Assembly (NCBI RefSeq): GCF_022024055.1
Contig: NZ_CP091788.1
Coordinates: forward strand, 2,790,001-2,854,000
Length of the DNA: 64,000 bases
Direction of reading: 5' to 3'
From: Prevotella sp. E2-28
GTDB taxonomy: Bacteria > Bacteroidota > Bacteroidia > Bacteroidales > Bacteroidaceae
Positions 24,174-34,020 of the stretch are shown here, one piece after another (the stretch's first letter is position 1; each line of letters starts with the position of its first letter). The notes under the pieces are model-generated. The model did no database searches. It had not been told where the DNA came from and saw only the letters and a program-made list of their open reading frames with translations. A program made the position numbers and the translations under genes.

Positions 24174-26630
24174 TTACAGGTTCTTCTTAGGATAAAGGGC
24201 ATCCCACCATGTGGGGTCGTCCTTCAACCAACGGGCAAACCACGCCATCTGGGTGGCGAGCCATTTCTCCTTCTTAGAGTATTCGAGGATGTGATGATTC
24301 TCGCCCTTCACTTGCACAAGGGCTACCTCACGACCAAGGAGTTTCAGGGCGGTAAACATCTGCAGACTCTCTACCAATGGAACATTTGTATCGGCATCGC
24401 CATGCAACAGAAGCAGCGGTGTATGAATCTTGTCGGCATTAAATAGCGGACTCTGATCCACATACAACTGGCGATGGCTCCAGGGATAGCTGTTGGCCAT
24501 AGAGACCTCACTGTAGTTATAGCCCCAGTAGCCCTGGCCCCAATAGCTGGTATGGTTAGCAATACCGGCATGAGAGACAGCAGCAGCGAAGATGTCGGTC
24601 TGCGTCTGGAGGTACTGCGTCATGAAGCCACCATAAGAGGCACCCATGCAGCCAATCTTCTTGGGGTTAATAAAGGGATGCGCCTCACAAATCTTCTTCG
24701 TACCCTCAATGATATCCTCTGCAGGACCACGACCAGCAGTGTTCACATGACGCGAAGCCCACTCCTGTCCGAAGCCCGTAGCACCACTGGGTTCAATGAT
24801 ATAGGCCACATAGCCCAGCGAGTTCCAATACTGAGGTGCGTATGGCGACTCAAAATAGCGGCTCACGGGCGAGCAGCCACCATAATAATATACTATCATA
24901 GGATATTTCTTCGTAGCATCAAAATCCTTGGGCAAGTAGAGACGACCATAGACGGTGTCGCCCTTGGAGTTCGTGAAGTTCCAGTCTTTGCAGGTTCCAA
25001 TCTCGGCATCACCAAGGGCCTCAGCGCCGTTGAAGAAAGTTATTCCGGACTTTCCAGATTTTCCAGATTTTCCAGAGAGATCCATCACATACGCCGAAGC
25101 GGGCTCCATTGTCTTATACGAGAGATAACCTACCACGGATGCACGCGCTGCCAAATCATAGCGATAGGCGTAATCGCCCTGGATAGGCAGTTTGGTTATC
25201 TTGCCCGTCTTTGGGTTCAGCACAAACATATTCACATAGTCACGATCCTCTGCCGTCAAGTAAATCTGTCCGTCAGCCAATGACCAGTCAACATTATCTA
25301 TTGACGGATCAAAATCCTTCGTCAGCGGAGTCACCTTCTTCGAAGCGATATCATAGAGAAACAGTTCGTACTCCGTCATGCTGGGCGTCACGTTCTCGGG
25401 CAACTGACAGCCGATGCGGTTGAAAGCCTCGGGATTACCCCTGAAGAGAATTTGGGTAGCATCAGGCGAGAACGAGCAGCCGCCAAGGAAGCCCTCACCC
25501 TGCAACACGGTATCCATCTTCAGCGTCTGGGCATCCATGATATAGACATCCTCCACCTCTGTAGGACGCTTGGCCAATCGGGAATAAGAGGATACAACCA
25601 AGAGTTTCTTACCGTCCTGAGAGATATCATAGAGATGTTCCCCCTTGTTGCCGAAGGTGATACGCTGACACAGTCCTGTCTTCAAATCATAACGTTTCAA
25701 GTAACTGCGTGTGCGCCAGCCGGGCTGACGATCATCCATCTCCAGCACCTCATAGACATCAGCATCTTCCTTCGGACCTTCTTCGCTGCACGAGATAATC
25801 AGATAATCCTCCGTAGGACTTACGGTATAACTTTCACGCGGAATATCGTAAGCCCATTGCGTGCGCTGTCCCGTCAGTGGATCTACCTTGAAGAGCACAC
25901 GCTTATCCCCCTGATATTCCTCCTCGATATAGGCCGTAGAGCGCGGCATCCACTTTACGTTCTTACTCAGGTATCGCAACAGGCGCTGCGTCTTCACCTC
26001 GCGCAACTCATAATCCCAACGGCTATTACCGCCCCGTTCCGTGGTCTGGTAAGACACCACCACGTATTTTCCATCTGCCGAGAGCGAGATACCACGCACA
26101 CGCTTACCGTCCGTCAGGTCGTGCACCATGTAGGGATGAGACTTTGAGAGGTTAGGGGTAAGAGGTGAGAGGTTAGAAGTGAGAGTCACGCTGATGCTAT
26201 CCGTATCGCTAGGCTCAGCCAGATAGCGGATGGCAAAGGTGTGGTGTTCCGGTGCCAGTTTCAGTTCGCCGGAATTCTCCTGTCCGTCAACGAACAGCTT
26301 ATAGTTCTTCGGACCCTTCACACTGACCGAGCCCTTCACGTAGTCCTTATTATTCACAAAGAAAGAAAGGATGCCCACGCTCTTGCTGTCCTTCAGCGAA
26401 GGAAGCACCTTCCCGCTGAACACGGTGGTAGGCTCTGCTGAGAGCGTCAAGCCGCCCAACAGACTCTTCTCATCAAACTTCTTGCCGTTCACATCTACGG
26501 AATCCATTCCTACAGGAGCCTGCACAGCAAAAGGCCCTGCCATGTTAAACTCCGTCACCGTTGTCTTTACCTGCGCCCCAGCATTTAGAACACCTGCTGT
26601 CAGCGCTATCAGAATAAAAGATTTCTTCAT
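24174..26630 (-). CDS. S9-family prolyl oligopeptidase (dipeptidyl-peptidase IV-like), exported
   Basis: The 818-residue serine peptidase has a signal peptide (ending GVLNAGAQ). An N-terminal beta-propeller with WD40-like strands is followed by the alpha/beta hydrolase: Ser665 (GASYGGFM), Asp747 (HGDADTNVP) and His779 or 780 (GENHHI) form the triad. It probably cleaves peptides in the periplasm. Two repeat insertions interrupt it: LTSNLSPLTPNLS near residue 155 (7-bp DNA units, 26145-26186) and SGKSGKSGKSG near residue 520 (9-bp units, 25042-25079). Neither touches a catalytic motif. A -7 box at 26657-26665 is its promoter; it is a single-gene unit. Confidence 0.92.
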   Translation of the reverse strand: MKKSFILIALTAGVLNAGAQVKTTVTEFNMAGPFAVQAPVGMDSVDVNGKKFDEKSLLGGLTLSAEPTTVFSGKVLPSLKDSKSVGILSFFVNNKDYVKGSVSVKGPKNYKLFVDGQENSGELKLAPEHHTFAIRYLAEPSDTDSISVTLTSNLSPLTPNLSKSHPYMVHDLTDGKRVRGISLSADGKYVVVSYQTTERGGNSRWDYELREVKTQRLLRYLSKNVKWMPRSTAYIEEEYQGDKRVLFKVDPLTGQRTQWAYDIPRESYTVSPTEDYLIISCSEEGPKEDADVYEVLEMDDRQPGWRTRSYLKRYDLKTGLCQRITFGNKGEHLYDISQDGKKLLVVSSYSRLAKRPTEVEDVYIMDAQTLKMDTVLQGEGFLGGCSFSPDATQILFRGNPEAFNRIGCQLPENVTPSMTEYELFLYDIASKKVTPLTKDFDPSIDNVDWSLADGQIYLTAEDRDYVNMFVLNPKTGKITKLPIQGDYAYRYDLAARASVVGYLSYKTMEPASAYVMDLSGKSGKSGKSGITFFNGAEALGDAEIGTCKDWNFTNSKGDTVYGRLYLPKDFDATKKYPMIVYYYGGCSPVSRYFESPYAPQYWNSLGYVAYIIEPSGATGFGQEWASRHVNTAGRGPAEDIIEGTKKICEAHPFINPKKIGCMGASYGGFMTQYLQTQTDIFAAAVSHAGIANHTSYWGQGYWGYNYSEVSMANSYPWSHRQLYVDQSPLFNADKIHTPLLLLHGDADTNVPLVESLQMFTALKLLGREVALVQVKGENHHILEYSKKEKWLATQMAWFARWLKDDPTWWDALYPKKNL
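25042..25079. repeat. 9-bp tandem repeat in the S9 peptidase gene
   Basis: Four units of the TTCCRGANT type, encoding SGKSGKSGKSG on the minus strand. Confidence 0.8.
26145..26186. repeat. 7-bp tandem repeat in the S9 peptidase gene (TGAGAGG type)
   Basis: Six consecutive heptamers: TGAGAGG, TTAGGGG, TAAGAGG, TGAGAGG, TTAGAAG, TGAGAGT. They encode LTSNLSPLTPNLS. Confidence 0.8.
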
Positions 26631-26656
26631 ATTAGTTAATGGTCAGTTTACGAGGT

Positions 26657-26665
26657 GCAAAAGTA
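26657..26665 (-). promoter_or_regulatory. Promoter -7 box (TACTTTTGC) of the S9 peptidase
   Basis: Consensus on the minus strand, 26 bases before the start, in the 55-base gap after the GH2 stop. Confidence 0.6.
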
Positions 26666-26685
26666 CGAAAAAAAATCTGATTATC

Positions 26686-29589
26686 CTACTTTTTTTGTTC
26701 GATAAATTCTATTTCCACAATACGCAACTCGCTCTTTGCATCTCCACCATTCTTGGCTTTGAATAAATCCAGCTCACCTGCGACAGGTTGAGCCAACTCC
26801 GTTATACCGCCAAAGGCATCCTTATCCTTACCGGCACCTTTCAGGCGGATGGTGATTTCGTTGGTCTTCACACGCTTGGTGGGCGTCAGATGGATATAGC
26901 CCAAACTGCGTTCTGTCTCACCGCCCCAGATAAGTTGTTTGCCAGCATACACTTCTATCGGATAACTGCGCAGACGCCAACCAGTTAGTTTCAGACAAAT
27001 GTCATCAACAATCGTTTTCTTTGCCAAACGATAGGTTATCCAAGCCGTAGAGAGTCGTCCATCGTTTTTCCATTCCGACAGTTCATTATCATCATAACTA
27101 CAAACGGCGTGCTCACTATCGTAGCCAGCCTTAGCCGACACGATTTCTATGTCACGCGCCTGCTCTTTATAAGAAGGAGTAAGCGGTGTCTCACCTCTAT
27201 TTAGCTGGGGTTTCAATAGCGATGGTTGAGATTCTCCCTTTTCGCTCTTCATTGAGAGATACGCAGGTTTCACGCCCTCTGCATAGGCTGAAAGATTTAT
27301 CTCACCAGCATTCGTGGTGGTACGTAACAGCACACGATTCACGCCGCATTCCACGGGTAGCGACATCGCATCAGTTTCTATACCACCAATCCACTGGGCT
27401 TCACCCCAGAGCGAGAAATGCACCATCCTGCTATCCAGCGGACAGCGACGTCCCTGCTTATCAACCACCTCCACTTGAACAAGCACCATATCGGCACCAT
27501 CGGCCTTAATACCCTGCGGATTCTCTATCGTTGTGAGTTTCAGTTGATACGGTTCGCCTACCGTCTCCAGTTGATAACGACTGCCATCAGAGCCTACAGC
27601 CTCCAGCGTACCAGGTTCATAGGGAACGTTCTCGAAGATGTAAAGATAGCGATAGCTCTGCTTGCCGTGCCCCAGTGATTTACCATTCAGGAAAAGTTCT
27701 ACACTGTCAGCCGTCGAAACCACATAGATGGGCTTCACTGTATTAGCAGGATAATTCCAATGCCCCACAATATACGTCTTCGCCTCTTCCGGCTCTACCC
27801 ATCCTGACCACATCACCTGATGTGCATAGAAAGCATCCTTGGGAATACGTATAGCATCTACGACACCACTGGTACGATAATGTTTCTCGCCACGATGGTG
27901 GGTATTGGTATCGCTGAAGACAATTTTCACGCCACCCGATGACACACGGGTACCCGTGCCTGGACGCTCGCGCCAGTAGTCATACCAGCGGCGCACCATC
28001 TCCACAGCAAACTGATCCATGTTATGGTTGTACTCATCCGCTGGCTTACCACGATACAACGGTCCGTCGCCCTCCTTATGGTAGGGATAGCTCTGTTCAT
28101 CCCAATATTTGCGCAGCCCCTCATCGCGACAGTATTCCATTGCCCACATGGGGTGCTTTTTGCTTTTATTGATATACAGCATCTCGCCGCCATACTCAGC
28201 CTCATCGATATCCAGCATCTCACGACTGCCGATAGCTCGTCCGCCATGAGGATCGTACTGATCGCGGATAGCTTTCATCTCCAACATGTGCTCACGACTA
28301 ATGCTCTCGTTGCCACTCTCATAGAAAAGTATCGAGGGGTTGTTGCGATTATAGATGATGGCATCGCGCATTAAAGCCGTGCGCTGCTGCCAGCGAGCGC
28401 CCTCCACATCCTTCTCGGCATCACCAGCGGGCATGGCCTGCGGCAATCCCACGCGGTCGCAACTCTCTATATCTTGCTTGCTGGGCGTCACATGCATCCA
28501 GCGCACCATATTCGCCCCACTCTCTACCATCAGCCCGTTCGAGTAGTCGCTCATCCATGCTGGCACACTAATGCCCACGCCCGGCCATTCGTTCGACGTG
28601 CGCTGGGCATAGCCATGCACCATCATCACGCGGTCATTCAACCATATCTTGCCATCCTTGAAGCGCGTCTTGCGGAAGCCTGTGCGGGTAGCGACGCAAT
28701 CGATGGTTTCGCCGTCGACAAGAAGCCCCGTCTCCACCATATACAGATACCCATATCCCCATGACCAGTAATGCAAATTCTCAACAGTCTGTTGAGCCGT
28801 GACCGTTCGCGTCTCGCCTGGCTGCATGGTTACCGTCTCACCTTTGAAGCGAGCCACCTCACGTCCATCAGCATCCATCATCCGCACGGCAAAAGTAAAA
28901 GTTCTCGCCGTCGTATCCTCGTTCTTCACCTCACTCTCTGCATGAATCACAGCCTTATGTCCTGCCACGTCAATATCCGTAGCGTAGATGTAAGTACCCG
29001 TGGTGCCGAGGTTCGAATAAAGCGGTAATGTTTGGTAAAGCTTATCCGTGATATGCAGCCAGACGTTCTTTGGCAGACCGCCGTAGTTAGCGTTGAAGTT
29101 ATTATCGTTCCATTGATAGCGACTGTTCAACACTCTATCGCGGTACTTCCAATTGTTGTCGCAACGCACGGCTATCACGTTCTCGCCTTCCTTGACATAC
29201 GGAGTGATGTCAAATCCGAAAGCCATCACGCCATTATCCGAGAAGCCCAATTTCTGGCCGTTCACCCATACGTCGGCCCCCTGACGGGCACCCTCGAACT
29301 CAACAAACACCTTCCTGTTGGCAACATCAGCCAACTTGAAAGATTTTCGATACCACGAAATCGTATCCGTTAAATCCACGATATCCTTGCGGAAAGCCTC
29401 TTCGCCATTAAAAGCATAAGGCAACGTCACCTGCTGCCACTGACTGTCATCGAACTCTGGCTTCGACGCCTCTGCATAATCACCTACTGCCAATCGCCAG
29501 TCGCCATTGAAATTAAGTTTCTGTCGCTCCGTTGCATTCACGCTCACAACGAGCATCAGCAGTATATGGAGTAAAAAACACCTCTTCAT
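26686..29589 (-). CDS. Glycoside hydrolase family 2 (beta-galactosidase-like), exported
   Basis: The 967-residue enzyme has a signal peptide (VVSVNATE) and the GH2 order: sugar-binding jelly roll (residues 20-190), immunoglobulin-like domain, TIM barrel with the acid/base Glu in SILFYESGNESI, then a DUF4982-type domain (GHWNYPANTVKPIYVVSTAD) and a C-terminal beta-sandwich. Substrate class is beta-galactoside or a related glycoside. Residues near 790-815 (GESQPSLLKPQLNRG, ETPLTPSYKEQ) look like a repeat-derived linker. It begins 3 bases after the PL11 stop, so the two are one operon, probably acting on rhamnogalacturonan with galactan side chains. Confidence 0.9.
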   Translation of the reverse strand: MKRCFLLHILLMLVVSVNATERQKLNFNGDWRLAVGDYAEASKPEFDDSQWQQVTLPYAFNGEEAFRKDIVDLTDTISWYRKSFKLADVANRKVFVEFEGARQGADVWVNGQKLGFSDNGVMAFGFDITPYVKEGENVIAVRCDNNWKYRDRVLNSRYQWNDNNFNANYGGLPKNVWLHITDKLYQTLPLYSNLGTTGTYIYATDIDVAGHKAVIHAESEVKNEDTTARTFTFAVRMMDADGREVARFKGETVTMQPGETRTVTAQQTVENLHYWSWGYGYLYMVETGLLVDGETIDCVATRTGFRKTRFKDGKIWLNDRVMMVHGYAQRTSNEWPGVGISVPAWMSDYSNGLMVESGANMVRWMHVTPSKQDIESCDRVGLPQAMPAGDAEKDVEGARWQQRTALMRDAIIYNRNNPSILFYESGNESISREHMLEMKAIRDQYDPHGGRAIGSREMLDIDEAEYGGEMLYINKSKKHPMWAMEYCRDEGLRKYWDEQSYPYHKEGDGPLYRGKPADEYNHNMDQFAVEMVRRWYDYWRERPGTGTRVSSGGVKIVFSDTNTHHRGEKHYRTSGVVDAIRIPKDAFYAHQVMWSGWVEPEEAKTYIVGHWNYPANTVKPIYVVSTADSVELFLNGKSLGHGKQSYRYLYIFENVPYEPGTLEAVGSDGSRYQLETVGEPYQLKLTTIENPQGIKADGADMVLVQVEVVDKQGRRCPLDSRMVHFSLWGEAQWIGGIETDAMSLPVECGVNRVLLRTTTNAGEINLSAYAEGVKPAYLSMKSEKGESQPSLLKPQLNRGETPLTPSYKEQARDIEIVSAKAGYDSEHAVCSYDDNELSEWKNDGRLSTAWITYRLAKKTIVDDICLKLTGWRLRSYPIEVYAGKQLIWGGETERSLGYIHLTPTKRVKTNEITIRLKGAGKDKDAFGGITELAQPVAGELDLFKAKNGGDAKSELRIVEIEFIEQKK

Positions 29590-29592
29590 ACC

Positions 29593-31728
29593 TTACTTAT
29601 TGTATCGTTTTTCGCCGTTTCTTATGATGATGCCCTTATACGACGCATCCACACGCTGTCCTGATAGGTTATAGATACCATTTGCGGGAGATACAGTGCG
29701 GGTAATAACAGGATTGACAGCCGTTGGAATATTCACGTTCTGCACCTTCTCGGCCTCTGCCCATGCCTCGGCATCGCTCTTCAAGTCGCTGCCAAGATAG
29801 TAGCCGGTGTTGGTGGGCTGGTTATAGCCTATGTTCTCGTTCAGGCAACTCATCCAGTAGCAGTGATCGGTCATCAGCCAGGGGAACTTATGCGTCGTGG
29901 GATACCAAGTAGAAAAAATCTTGATATCCTGCAGACGGGTGGCATCGGGCACGATGATCTCCTCGCGCCAGTCGCCCACGAGGTCGCCATACCACGAGGG
30001 ATTGCCCTTCGTGCCGTTGATCATAGCCATGCTATAACGCCACATGGTGAATGTGCGGCCACCTGGCACGCTGTGAATGATGCCATCCTCCGAGAGTCCC
30101 TGTCGCGATAGCGAGCCGTCAAACCATACGGCGGCAGCAAAGCCTGGCTTCCATCCGCTGGCGGTGCTGATACCTGTTGAGTTGCCGTTCTGATCGAAGA
30201 GGTCGCTCTTGTAGTAGCAGAACTCACAGCCGGGTGTGGTTGGCGAGTAGTCGGCCACCATACAGCGTCCCATGTCGTTATCGCTCGCGGCATCCTTTTT
30301 CCAGATAACCGAGCCGTCGCGAGCATCGTGGAGCGCCACCATCGTCTTACCCGTCTCCAGGCAGTGAAACATCTGCAGGCCTTCACGCTCGGGCAGGAAC
30401 TTTCCCACGTGATTAGCATCGCCATGTCCCAGTCCCGTGTTCCAAAGCCCTATACCATCATGATCCACAGCCATCGAGCCATACATCACCTCGTCCAGTC
30501 CGTCGCCGTCGAGGTCGGCCACATTCAGCGAGTGGTTACCCTGACTGGCATAAGTGCTATGTTTCTTGCCATCCTTGCCTGTGCCTTTGTCATTGGTATC
30601 AAAGCGCCAACGTTTTGTGAGCTGTCCGTCGCGCCAGTCCCAAGCCTCTATGACGCTGTGGCCATAGACACCACGTCCCAGCACTACCGATGGCAGCCCT
30701 GTATCATCGAAGCAACCTACGCCCACGCGAAACGAGCAAGCCCGCTTCCAGTAGTCATCACCCCACGACGCACTCGTCTCGCGATTGATGAAGTTATCAC
30801 GCGCCAGTTCGCGGCCTGTTTTTCCGTCAACAATACTAATAAACTCTGGCCCTGCAGAGTTATAATGATCCAGATAACCGGGATTTGACGTATTCAGATT
30901 GCCCCACGTGCGATAGTCAATCTTTCCATCATTGTTTGTATCGGGAATCTGCGTACCGTCGCCAAACACCGTACCCTCACAAGTGCGGATAGCCATCTCG
31001 GCACAACCATCACCATCGAAGTCGGCCACGGCAAAGCTCGACGAGTTGCCCAGGATAACGCCTGGGCCACCCTTCACACGCCACAGCAATGTGCCGTCCA
31101 GTTTATACGCATCCCAGATAACCGCCCACAAGCAGTCCTGCTGTGAATAGCTGGCACCCGATCCGTCGCTCACGATATTACCACTCTCATCCTTCACGCT
31201 CTGCAGACGCTTCACCACCAGTTCAAACTCGCCATCACCATCCAGATCGCCTATGCTCACGTCGTTGGCGGTATAGACAATCTTCGATGTATTCTCATAC
31301 ACATCCTTCGTGTCGGCCAATGGAATACTGATATAAGGCAGTCCGCCAGATACCTGCGCCTTCGTCAGCGTAAACTCCGACAAGGTTTCTTCGCTCCCCG
31401 CATACGTCAGACGATAATGGTTATCCGCCGTTTTACTGGCCGAGCCGTCCTGATAGCACGTACGGTTCTTGACATTCGATGCTATTTTCTTCTCTGCCCC
31501 AGTACCGATGGTGCGATAAAGGTCAAAGCCCGTATCGGCATCATCACCTGGCAACATACGCCACGACACCAGCACCTTTCCCGTATGCTGCTGATAGTCG
31601 CCCAGTGACGCATTACTCGCGCCGTTGATACTGGCCCACAGTGCCCGGTCAGGTAGTTTTTCTGCACTCGTCCCTATCGTACAGAATATGACAAACAAGG
31701 TTGTCAAAACGTAAAATTTTGATTTCAT
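29593..31728 (-). CDS. Rhamnogalacturonan lyase, polysaccharide lyase family 11
   Basis: The 711-residue secreted protein matches PL11 across its length: an N-terminal fibronectin-like part (VSWRMLPGDDADTGFDLYR) and an eight-bladed propeller with many calcium-binding Asp-rich motifs (NDVSIGDLDGDGEFELVVKR, ADFDGDGCAEMAIRT, ADLDGDGLDEVMYGS). These enzymes cut the rhamnogalacturonan I backbone by beta-elimination. The C-terminal tail (GIYNLSGQRVDASYKGIIIR) resembles a type IX sorting tail. First gene of a two-gene operon with GH2; promoter at 31765-31773. Confidence 0.93.
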   Translation of the reverse strand: MKSKFYVLTTLFVIFCTIGTSAEKLPDRALWASINGASNASLGDYQQHTGKVLVSWRMLPGDDADTGFDLYRTIGTGAEKKIASNVKNRTCYQDGSASKTADNHYRLTYAGSEETLSEFTLTKAQVSGGLPYISIPLADTKDVYENTSKIVYTANDVSIGDLDGDGEFELVVKRLQSVKDESGNIVSDGSGASYSQQDCLWAVIWDAYKLDGTLLWRVKGGPGVILGNSSSFAVADFDGDGCAEMAIRTCEGTVFGDGTQIPDTNNDGKIDYRTWGNLNTSNPGYLDHYNSAGPEFISIVDGKTGRELARDNFINRETSASWGDDYWKRACSFRVGVGCFDDTGLPSVVLGRGVYGHSVIEAWDWRDGQLTKRWRFDTNDKGTGKDGKKHSTYASQGNHSLNVADLDGDGLDEVMYGSMAVDHDGIGLWNTGLGHGDANHVGKFLPEREGLQMFHCLETGKTMVALHDARDGSVIWKKDAASDNDMGRCMVADYSPTTPGCEFCYYKSDLFDQNGNSTGISTASGWKPGFAAAVWFDGSLSRQGLSEDGIIHSVPGGRTFTMWRYSMAMINGTKGNPSWYGDLVGDWREEIIVPDATRLQDIKIFSTWYPTTHKFPWLMTDHCYWMSCLNENIGYNQPTNTGYYLGSDLKSDAEAWAEAEKVQNVNIPTAVNPVITRTVSPANGIYNLSGQRVDASYKGIIIRNGEKRYNK

Positions 31729-31764
31729 TGATTAGTTTTGTAAATTAGTAATTGGTTTTCGTTT

Positions 31765-31773
31765 GCAAAGGTA
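31765..31773 (-). promoter_or_regulatory. Promoter -7 box (TACCTTTGC) of PL11-GH2
   Basis: Consensus on the minus strand, 36 bases before the PL11 start. Confidence 0.65.
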
Positions 31774-31850
31774 AGCATTTATTTTAATTATTCATCATTT
31801 TACCCAATAAAAGTAGGAAAAGCATGATAAGTAACCGAAATAAATACATT

Positions 31851-31885
31851 AAGTGGTCTGTTTACGATTGCTAAACAGACCACTT
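31851..31885 (-). terminator. Terminator after the TonB-domain membrane protein
   Basis: AAGTGGTCTGTTTA / TAAACAGACCACTT, a perfect 14-bp stem with a 7-base loop, starts 7 bases after the stop at 31893 and is followed on the minus strand by TTAATGTATTTATTT. It insulates the PL11 operon. Confidence 0.8.
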
Positions 31886-31892
31886 AGTGAAG

Positions 31893-34019
31893 TTATTCTT
31901 TCAATTCTTTCTTACTCTGCACTTTTACTTCTCTAATTTTCGTCATATCTTTCATGCGGAAGACAAATGTGGTATCGGTGGGCTGGATGTTACGTATGAT
32001 GGGCTGAAAGCCTACACACCTAACGCGTATTTTGGTGATGTTACTGGGTAGCCAAAAAGAGAAATGTCCAGCGGAATCGGTGGCAGCACCAGGTCCGGCA
32101 TCATAGGTCATACCGACCCATGCATCGACCAACGGTTGGTCGTTTTCATCAACAACGGTGCCGGTGACGTGGCGCAAAGACTGCTGCAAGTAGGGATGCT
32201 GGTTGACATAGGCATCGCTAAGCGTATCAGGAATAGTTACCAATTCTATGATCGGGCAGTCCTTGTCATAACCCGAATAGAACTTTCCACCATATCCAAA
32301 CCAAGTACGCATCTTGTCAACCATTAGTCCCTGCTGATGGAAATACTGTTGCGGCCTATGGCGAATCAGTTTGCATAGTGAATCAGGCAGTTGTTGTTTG
32401 TTTACGATCATGATCAGAGAGTCGTAGTTGAAGTGCCAGGGTTTCACGGCTTCCTTAGTGTCGGTCAGGCAACGCCTCAACGTAGAGTCTGCCAGCAGCG
32501 AATCCTTACAACTGACGTTATGCGTATAGATGGCCTCTGCTAATTTGTCGGTAAACGTTATGAGTGGATTCACGCCGCCAGGGCGTTCTGCCTTTAGCTT
32601 GCCAATGGGGAATTCACACTTTGTACCATCTAGTAAGAAGGCTTTTTTCTCCTTAGCACAATTCACGGCATCCATCCACATAGCCTTCAGATCACGTGCC
32701 TGCTGGTCGGTAATGGGCATCGAATATTGTCTTACTTTCAGATGTCTACAACTTTTCGGATGTTTCCGCCATACCCATTTCTGCTTACCATCAACCTTTT
32801 TATATTCACCCAAGGCCTTGCGCGAAGCCTGCCAGATGTTCGTATCGGCTTTATGATAGACGAGCGCGTGGCTGACGGAATCGAAATATAGTGCCCACTC
32901 TCGCGACTGTGATGGTTCGCTCCCCATGCCGAATGCCACATGCTTAGGCATTAAGAGTTGTACTCTCAGCTTGTTGTAAAATGCCCCCCTTCGGTGCTTC
33001 TCCTGCCACGAATCCGATGCACTGTCAGGCTGGATATGTAAGCGCTCGGCAAGTTTCTTGCCATCCGAGTAGGTCGTTAGGAATTTGAGATCGCCAATGA
33101 GGTCGGAGCCGATAAGCTTCACATCATTCACTTCATTCTTTATTCTTGATGAACGCTGCGAGGCGTCAGACTCTGCGAGATGCATGACGTTGTCTGATGA
33201 CCCTAAGTCTGAGGAGGAAGGAACGATGGTGAGCCCGGCGATGCGTCGCTGCAATGCTTCCTCGTGGCCATTGAAGATGACGGGCACCGTCCATTTCTGA
33301 CTGATGATTTTTCCGGCCTCCTCTGCAGGTGTCCATCGCGGCATCTGAGTGAGCACGCGAGTGGCCTCCTTTGACAACTGCTCAGAGAGTTGCCGGTGCA
33401 ATTGCTCCTTCGCCTCATCGGTCATGGAAGTCATAAGGGTGGAGTCGCAAGCGATAAAGTTTCGCACAACCTTGAAATCACTGGTCTGCCCCAACGTATC
33501 GACCATGAACGTCACGACGAGACGTCCGCGTGCGCCATAGTCGAGAGCCAGTTCGGGATAAACAAAAAGACTGTCGATAAATGCTCTCAGCGCCTTATCG
33601 CCTCCAGGGAAGCGTGCCGAGATTTCACCGCAGTCATAGACGGTGGAGGGGGGAGTGGTGAGAGCGGAGGGGCTAGTGGTGAGGGGGGAGAGGTGAGAGG
33701 TTAGAGGTCGCTCTTGCGCCACAAGGGGCTGTTCTTCTGCGGGTTGTGCCACCAAGGGCTGTACTTCTGATGGCTGCGTCTCCAAAGGCAGTTCTTCCGT
33801 TTGCTGCGCCACGAGGGGCTGGTCTGCCGATTCCCCTCTGCCCATATTGAGCACAAACAGCAAGGCGATAGCGGCAGCAATGCCGATGCCACCTGCCCAT
33901 GCGGCCAGACGTCGAAGGGTGGGCTTTTTATCCTTGGCGATGACCTCGCGCTCAAAGCGTGCCCACTCAGCGTCCACGTCGGGCATACCTATTTTCTTAT
34001 CGATATCTTCTTTTTTCAT
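31893..34019 (-). CDS. Membrane protein with TonB-type and carboxypeptidase-regulatory-like domains, probable anti-sigma partner
   Basis: Start chosen at ATG 34019, 1 base after the sigma-factor stop (a TTG at 34031 would add four residues). Of 708 residues, 1-37 are a charged cytoplasmic part (KKIGMPDVDAEWARFEREV) like that of short anti-sigma factors, 38-58 a membrane helix, 67-102 a 10-residue repeat (QPLVAQPAEE), 105-125 a Ser/Thr/Pro stretch encoded by 7-bp units, and about 126-250 a TonB C-terminal domain (FPGGDKALRAFIDSLFVYPE, GRLVVTFMVD). A large unassigned part (250-635) and a C-terminal peptidase-regulatory-like beta domain (TGTVVDENDQPLVDAWVG) follow. Coupled to an ECF sigma factor, it may sense an envelope signal. 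Confidence 0.75.
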   Translation of the reverse strand: MKKEDIDKKIGMPDVDAEWARFEREVIAKDKKPTLRRLAAWAGGIGIAAAIALLFVLNMGRGESADQPLVAQQTEELPLETQPSEVQPLVAQPAEEQPLVAQERPLTSHLSPLTTSPSALTTPPSTVYDCGEISARFPGGDKALRAFIDSLFVYPELALDYGARGRLVVTFMVDTLGQTSDFKVVRNFIACDSTLMTSMTDEAKEQLHRQLSEQLSKEATRVLTQMPRWTPAEEAGKIISQKWTVPVIFNGHEEALQRRIAGLTIVPSSSDLGSSDNVMHLAESDASQRSSRIKNEVNDVKLIGSDLIGDLKFLTTYSDGKKLAERLHIQPDSASDSWQEKHRRGAFYNKLRVQLLMPKHVAFGMGSEPSQSREWALYFDSVSHALVYHKADTNIWQASRKALGEYKKVDGKQKWVWRKHPKSCRHLKVRQYSMPITDQQARDLKAMWMDAVNCAKEKKAFLLDGTKCEFPIGKLKAERPGGVNPLITFTDKLAEAIYTHNVSCKDSLLADSTLRRCLTDTKEAVKPWHFNYDSLIMIVNKQQLPDSLCKLIRHRPQQYFHQQGLMVDKMRTWFGYGGKFYSGYDKDCPIIELVTIPDTLSDAYVNQHPYLQQSLRHVTGTVVDENDQPLVDAWVGMTYDAGPGAATDSAGHFSFWLPSNITKIRVRCVGFQPIIRNIQPTDTTFVFRMKDMTKIREVKVQSKKELKE
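33645..33707. repeat. 7-bp tandem repeat, nine units (NNAGNGG), in the TonB-domain gene
   Basis: Nine uninterrupted heptamers, e.g. TGAGAGG, TTAGAGG, GGAGAGG, TGAGGGG. On the minus strand they encode RPLTSHLSPLTTSPSAL and neighbours. Confidence 0.85.
33714..33821. repeat. 30-bp repeat encoding QPLVAQ-x-x-EE
   Basis: Three and a half 10-residue units (QPLVAQQTEE, LPLETQPSEV, QPLVAQPAEE, QPLVAQ). It forms a Pro/Gln/Glu stalk just outside the membrane helix. Confidence 0.75.
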
Positions 34020-34020
34020 G

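Noticed and set aside
27130..27240. GH2 segment with PSLLKPQLN and TPLTPSYKEQ as a third repeat family.
   Set aside because: It looks repeat-derived, but no clear DNA periodicity is visible, so it is noted only in the gene entry.
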